Positions 6,716 to 9,310 of a stretch of DNA of 9,310 nt are shown in pieces. Origin of the DNA: Bradyrhizobium sp. (lineage in GTDB: Bacteria > Pseudomonadota > Alphaproteobacteria > Rhizobiales > Xanthobacteraceae). The translations under genes were made by a program, and so were the position numbers. How positions within the stretch are numbered: position 1 is the stretch's first letter; every line of letters starts with the position of its first letter. The DNA lies in NCBI GenBank assembly GCA_028290305.1, contig JAQGKC010000390.1:1-9310 (forward strand). The letters run 5' to 3'. Below the pieces are notes generated by a model. That model saw nothing but the letters and a program-made list of their open reading frames with translations, was not told the origin of the DNA and did not search any database.

Positions 6716-7984
6716 GTGGCCTTGAGTTTGGCGACGGTTGCGGCGCTGACGCTCGTCGTTTCGCCCGTGCAGGCGGATGAGGCTGCGGATCAGGCCTTGG
6801 TCAAGCAAGGGGAATACGTCGCGCGAACGGGAGACTGCGTCGCCTGTCATACCGCACGCGACGGCAAGCCGTTCGCGGGCGGCCTGCCGTTGCAGACGCC
6901 GATCGGCGCCGTCTACGCAACGAACATTACGCCAGACAACGACACCGGCATCGGCAACTGGAGCTACGACGACTTCGTCCGGCTGATGCGCCGGGGCATC
7001 CACAAAAAGGGTTACACCGTCTATCCGGCAATGCCCTACCCGTCATTCTCGCGCATGCGCGACGACGATCTCAGGGCGCTATATGCCTATCTCTTGCATG
7101 GCGTCGCGCCAGTGCGGCAGCCGAACAGGGCCCCAGACATCATCTGGCCGCTCTCGATGCGCTGGCCGCTCACGGTGTGGCGCTGGCTGTTTGCGCCAAC
7201 GCCGCGGCCATTCCAGCCGCCTTCGGGAGCAGATGTGCGCATTGTGCGGGGCGCGTATATGGTCGAAGTGCCCGGCCATTGCGGCGCCTGCCACACCCCG
7301 CGCAGTTTCACCATGCAGGAGAAGGCGCTCTCTGGCAGCGACGGCGAGGTCTATCTTTCCGGGGGCAGCGCCGTTGATGGCTGGATTCCGCCCTCGCTGC
7401 GCAACGAATATGGCGGCGGGCTTGCCGGTTGGAGCGAAGGGGACGTCGTTCAATTATTGAAGACAGCCCGGAACCCGCGCAGCGCGACGTTTGGTGGCAT
7501 GAATGATGTCGTAGTTCATTCTACCCAGCATTTGAACGATGGCGACCTCATGAGCATCGCCGCCTATCTCAAATCGCTGCCGCCGAACAACGCCGCCGCG
7601 CCCTATGCGTATGACGACGCGGTCGCGAAGGCGCTGTTCAACGGGGATGCATCGACGCACGGCGCGCAGATTTATGTCGATCGATGCGCCGGCTGTCACC
7701 ACACCGATGGCAAAGGCTCTGAACGGGTGTTCCCGGCGCTCGCTGGCAATCCTCTGCTGCAAACTGCTGACGCGACGTCCGCCATCAACATCGTCCTGAC
7801 TGGAAGCACACTGCCGGCAACGAGAACGGCACCTTCCGCCTTCACCATGGCGCCCTACGCCTGGCTTCTGACCGATCAGGATATCGCCGACGTCGTGAGT
7901 TTCATCCAGACCAGCTGGGGCAATAGGGGCGCGGTTGCAACCAGCAGCAACGTCACGGCGCTGCGCCAGTCCGCGCGAGAGTGA
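6716..7984 (+). CDS. Triheme cytochrome c subunit of membrane-associated dehydrogenase
   Basis: A 422-residue periplasmic electron carrier with three class I heme sites: CVACH (41-45), CGACH (189-193) and CAGCH (324-328). Likely distal ligands are Met106 (AMPYPSF), Met262 (GGMNDVV) and Met378 (TMAPYAW). This is the layout of cytochrome subunits of alcohol, gluconate, sorbitol and fructose dehydrogenases, which pass electrons from the flavin/Fe-S subunit to ubiquinone. Residues 1-20 form a signal sequence cleaved after VQA, but with no positive charge. The start is uncertain: GTG 6716 opens the frame, while ATG 6693 in another frame would give MTRGSHISW, and one extra G near 6719 would fuse it in frame into a better signal peptide. 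GAGAGG at 6698-6703 is far (12 bases) from the GTG. No C-terminal membrane anchor is seen. The gene is third in the dehydrogenase set, close behind the GMC gene. Confidence 0.92.
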   Translation: MALSLATVAALTLVVSPVQADEAADQALVKQGEYVARTGDCVACHTARDGKPFAGGLPLQTPIGAVYATNITPDNDTGIGNWSYDDFVRLMRRGIHKKGYTVYPAMPYPSFSRMRDDDLRALYAYLLHGVAPVRQPNRAPDIIWPLSMRWPLTVWRWLFAPTPRPFQPPSGADVRIVRGAYMVEVPGHCGACHTPRSFTMQEKALSGSDGEVYLSGGSAVDGWIPPSLRNEYGGGLAGWSEGDVVQLLKTARNPRSATFGGMNDVVVHSTQHLNDGDLMSIAAYLKSLPPNNAAAPYAYDDAVAKALFNGDASTHGAQIYVDRCAGCHHTDGKGSERVFPALAGNPLLQTADATSAINIVLTGSTLPATRTAPSAFTMAPYAWLLTDQDIADVVSFIQTSWGNRGAVATSSNVTALRQSARE

Positions 7985-8042
7985 TCACTCCAGCCTGCCG
8001 GGTTGCCGATCCAACCTCCTCGTCGCTTCTCGTCACCCTGAC

Positions 8043-8056
8043 TTGACAACCGTCAA
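8043..8056. promoter_or_regulatory. FNR/FixK-type binding box upstream of the aldo/keto reductase
   Basis: TTGACAACCGTCAA matches TTGA-N6-TCAA and is a perfect dyad. With one more base on each side (8042-8057) it reads CTTGAC-AACC-GTCAAG. It ends 92 bases before the aldo/keto reductase start. The left arm also reads as a -35 (TTGACA) with TATGCT at 8063-8068, but the 14-base spacing is too short for a normal sigma-70 promoter. An activated promoter initiating near 8091 is equally possible. Confidence 0.6.
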
Positions 8057-8148
8057 GGCAATTATGCTGCGTTCATGTATCGGAACGGTTCACCCCTGAT
8101 GAGCGCGTAGCCGCGATCGCGGGTGCTCTTCAACCAGAGGACCAAGTC

Positions 8149-9180
8149 ATGAACCTTCCGCAGCGACCTCTCGGCTTAGGCCGCGTCCTGATCACAAAAA
8201 CCGGATTTGGCGCCTGGGCGATCGGCGGCGGCGGCTGGGCCTTCAGTTGGGGACCCCAGGACGACACCGTTTCGCTGACGACGATGCGTCACGCATTGGA
8301 GCTAGGAGTGAACTGGATAGATACCGCCGCCGTCTATGGGCTCGGTCATTCCGAGGAAGTCGTCGGCCGCCTGCTGCGGGAACGCCCGCCATCCAAGCGG
8401 CCAATGGTGTTCACCAAATGCGGTTTGATCTGGGATCCGAACAATCCAATGGCCCCGCCGCGGCGTGTGCTCAAGCCTGAGTCGATTCGGAAAGAATGCG
8501 ACGCGTCGCTGCGCCGGCTGGGTGTCGACCACATCGATCTCTACCAATTTCATTGGCCCGACGAGACGGGGACCCCGGTCGAGGATTCCTGGAACGAAAT
8601 GGCGCGGCTAATCGAGGTGGGCAAAGTGCGCCTGGGAGGTGTCAGCAATTTCGACGTACCATTGCTCGAACGATGTGAAGCCATTCGGCATGTCGATTCG
8701 CTGCAGCCGCCGTTCTCGCTGATCCGGCGCCAGGCGGCGGCACGCGAGATCCCTTGGTGTGCCAAGCATAACACGGGGGTCATCTGTTACAGCCCGATGC
8801 AATCCGGGCTGTTGACCGACACGTTCAGCCGCGAACACGTCGCGAGATTTGCCGAAGATGATTGGCGGCGCCGTTCGCCTGATTTCAATGAGCCGAATCT
8901 CAGCCGCAATCTGGCCCTGCGCGACGCCTTGCGTCCGATTGCGCAGCGTCATGGCGCCACGGTGTCCACCGTAGCCGTGGCTTGGGTGTTGGCCTGGCCC
9001 GGCGTTACCGGAGCCATTGTCGGTGGCCGCTCGCCGCAGCAGGTTGACGGCTGGATCGGCGCCGCGTCCCTCGAATTGACCGCAGCCGACTTGCAGGAGA
9101 TTTCGGACGCCATCGTGCGTACCGGCGCCGGAGAAGGGCCGACGACCCCGCAATTGGAACACGCCGGCGCCGCGCACTAG
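8149..9180 (+). CDS. Aldo/keto reductase
   Basis: An intact 343-residue NAD(P)H-dependent carbonyl reductase with the (beta/alpha)8 fold. The catalytic tetrad is visible: Asp58 (WIDTAAVYG), Tyr63, Lys90 (FTKCG) and His135 (QFHWPD). The C-terminal cofactor-binding segment is GAIVGGRSPQQVDGW (about 288-302). The N-terminus (LGRVLITKTGFGAWAIGGGGW) and overall length match bacterial AKRs of the multi-purpose predicted-oxidoreductase type rather than eukaryotic aldose reductases. The physiological substrate is unknown; detoxification of reactive aldehydes is common in the family. ATG 8149 has AGAGGA 7 bases upstream. The gene has its own 164-base upstream region with an exact TTGAC-N4-GTCAA dyad, so expression may respond to oxygen or redox state. 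The frame shows no indels, unlike the genes at 4187-6688. Confidence 0.95.
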   Translation: MNLPQRPLGLGRVLITKTGFGAWAIGGGGWAFSWGPQDDTVSLTTMRHALELGVNWIDTAAVYGLGHSEEVVGRLLRERPPSKRPMVFTKCGLIWDPNNPMAPPRRVLKPESIRKECDASLRRLGVDHIDLYQFHWPDETGTPVEDSWNEMARLIEVGKVRLGGVSNFDVPLLERCEAIRHVDSLQPPFSLIRRQAAAREIPWCAKHNTGVICYSPMQSGLLTDTFSREHVARFAEDDWRRRSPDFNEPNLSRNLALRDALRPIAQRHGATVSTVAVAWVLAWPGVTGAIVGGRSPQQVDGWIGAASLELTAADLQEISDAIVRTGAGEGPTTPQLEHAGAAH

Positions 9181-9211
9181 GTCGCGGCGTGAAGGCTGAA
9201 GCGTGATTGCG

Positions 9212-9310
9212 ATGCCACTCGAACATTATCGCAATAAGAGAAAGTTCATCGAGACGCCGGAGCCGGCGGGCCGACCGCGCCGAAGCAGCTCCAGGCATAT
9301 TTTTGTCGTT
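9212..9310 (+). CDS. ligD: LigD-type DNA end-joining protein, N-terminus (3'-phosphoesterase domain), partial
   Basis: Only the first 33 codons are present, from ATG 9212 to the window edge: MPLEHYRNKRKFIETPEPAG, then a basic serine-rich linker and RHIFVV. The family usually begins M-x-L-x-x-YR-x-KR-x-F-x-x-TPEP, and its phosphoesterase domain begins F/Y-V-V/I-Q-K-H, which fits the last residues seen. LigD repairs double-strand breaks with Ku by non-homologous end joining; the phosphoesterase domain trims 3' ends. A stand-alone phosphoesterase protein begins the same way, so full LigD cannot be claimed. The ribosome-binding site is weak (no clear GGAG in the 31-base gap after the aldo/keto reductase). 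Translational coupling or read-through from that gene is possible. Confidence 0.7.
   Translation, partial: MPLEHYRNKRKFIETPEPAGRPRRSSSRHIFVV

Noticed and set aside
6287..7003. 238-codon open frame on the minus strand
   Set aside because: It is antisense to the end of the GMC gene and the start of the cytochrome gene, with no supporting motif or ribosome-binding site.
8111..8122. Perfect 12-base palindrome CCGCGATCGCGG in the leader of the aldo/keto reductase
   Set aside because: Self-palindromes of C and G around GATC are common in such genomes, and no spacing or second copy supports a regulatory site.

Overview
The window looks like chromosomal DNA of a GC-rich alphaproteobacterium, most likely from the Bradyrhizobium / Rhodopseudomonas / Afipia group. 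This is inferred from base composition, the gene families present and two exact FixK/FNR-type boxes; no marker gene proves it.

Left block (1-3514), stress and redox functions, mostly on the minus strand. Reading leftwards from 2599 there is a DUF1931 histone-fold protein, then a tandem-domain universal stress protein, then a thioredoxin-reductase-like flavoprotein with an N-terminal cyclic-nucleotide-binding domain that runs off the left edge. They look like one operon. A short DUF2188-type gene diverges from them at 2806 and converges on a minus-strand thioredoxin 2 gene (trxC-like, 3062-3514).

Middle block (3738-7984), plus strand. A small secreted protein of unknown function is followed by the three subunits of a periplasm-facing, FAD-dependent sugar/alcohol/gluconate dehydrogenase: a Tat-exported small subunit, a GMC flavoprotein with a five-cysteine cluster-binding segment, and a triheme cytochrome c. 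The GMC enzyme should oxidise a sugar or polyol and pass electrons through an Fe-S cluster and the hemes to the respiratory chain.

Right block (8149-9310), plus strand. An intact aldo/keto reductase is followed by the first 33 codons of a LigD-type DNA end-joining protein (3'-phosphoesterase domain).

Two themes stand out. First, exact TTGA-N6-TCAA boxes lie upstream of trxC and of the aldo/keto reductase, with three one-mismatch copies in the other divergent promoter regions. This suggests control by a Crp/Fnr-family oxygen or redox regulator (FixK, FNR or NnrR type). Second, about nine small indels break or garble reading frames between roughly 1540 and 6320. They hit the stress protein, the histone-fold gene, the dehydrogenase small subunit and the GMC subunit. 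In each case the correct protein continues in another frame without decay, which points to sequencing or assembly error or very recent mutation. The genes from 6716 onward, trxC, and the visible flavoprotein part are open.
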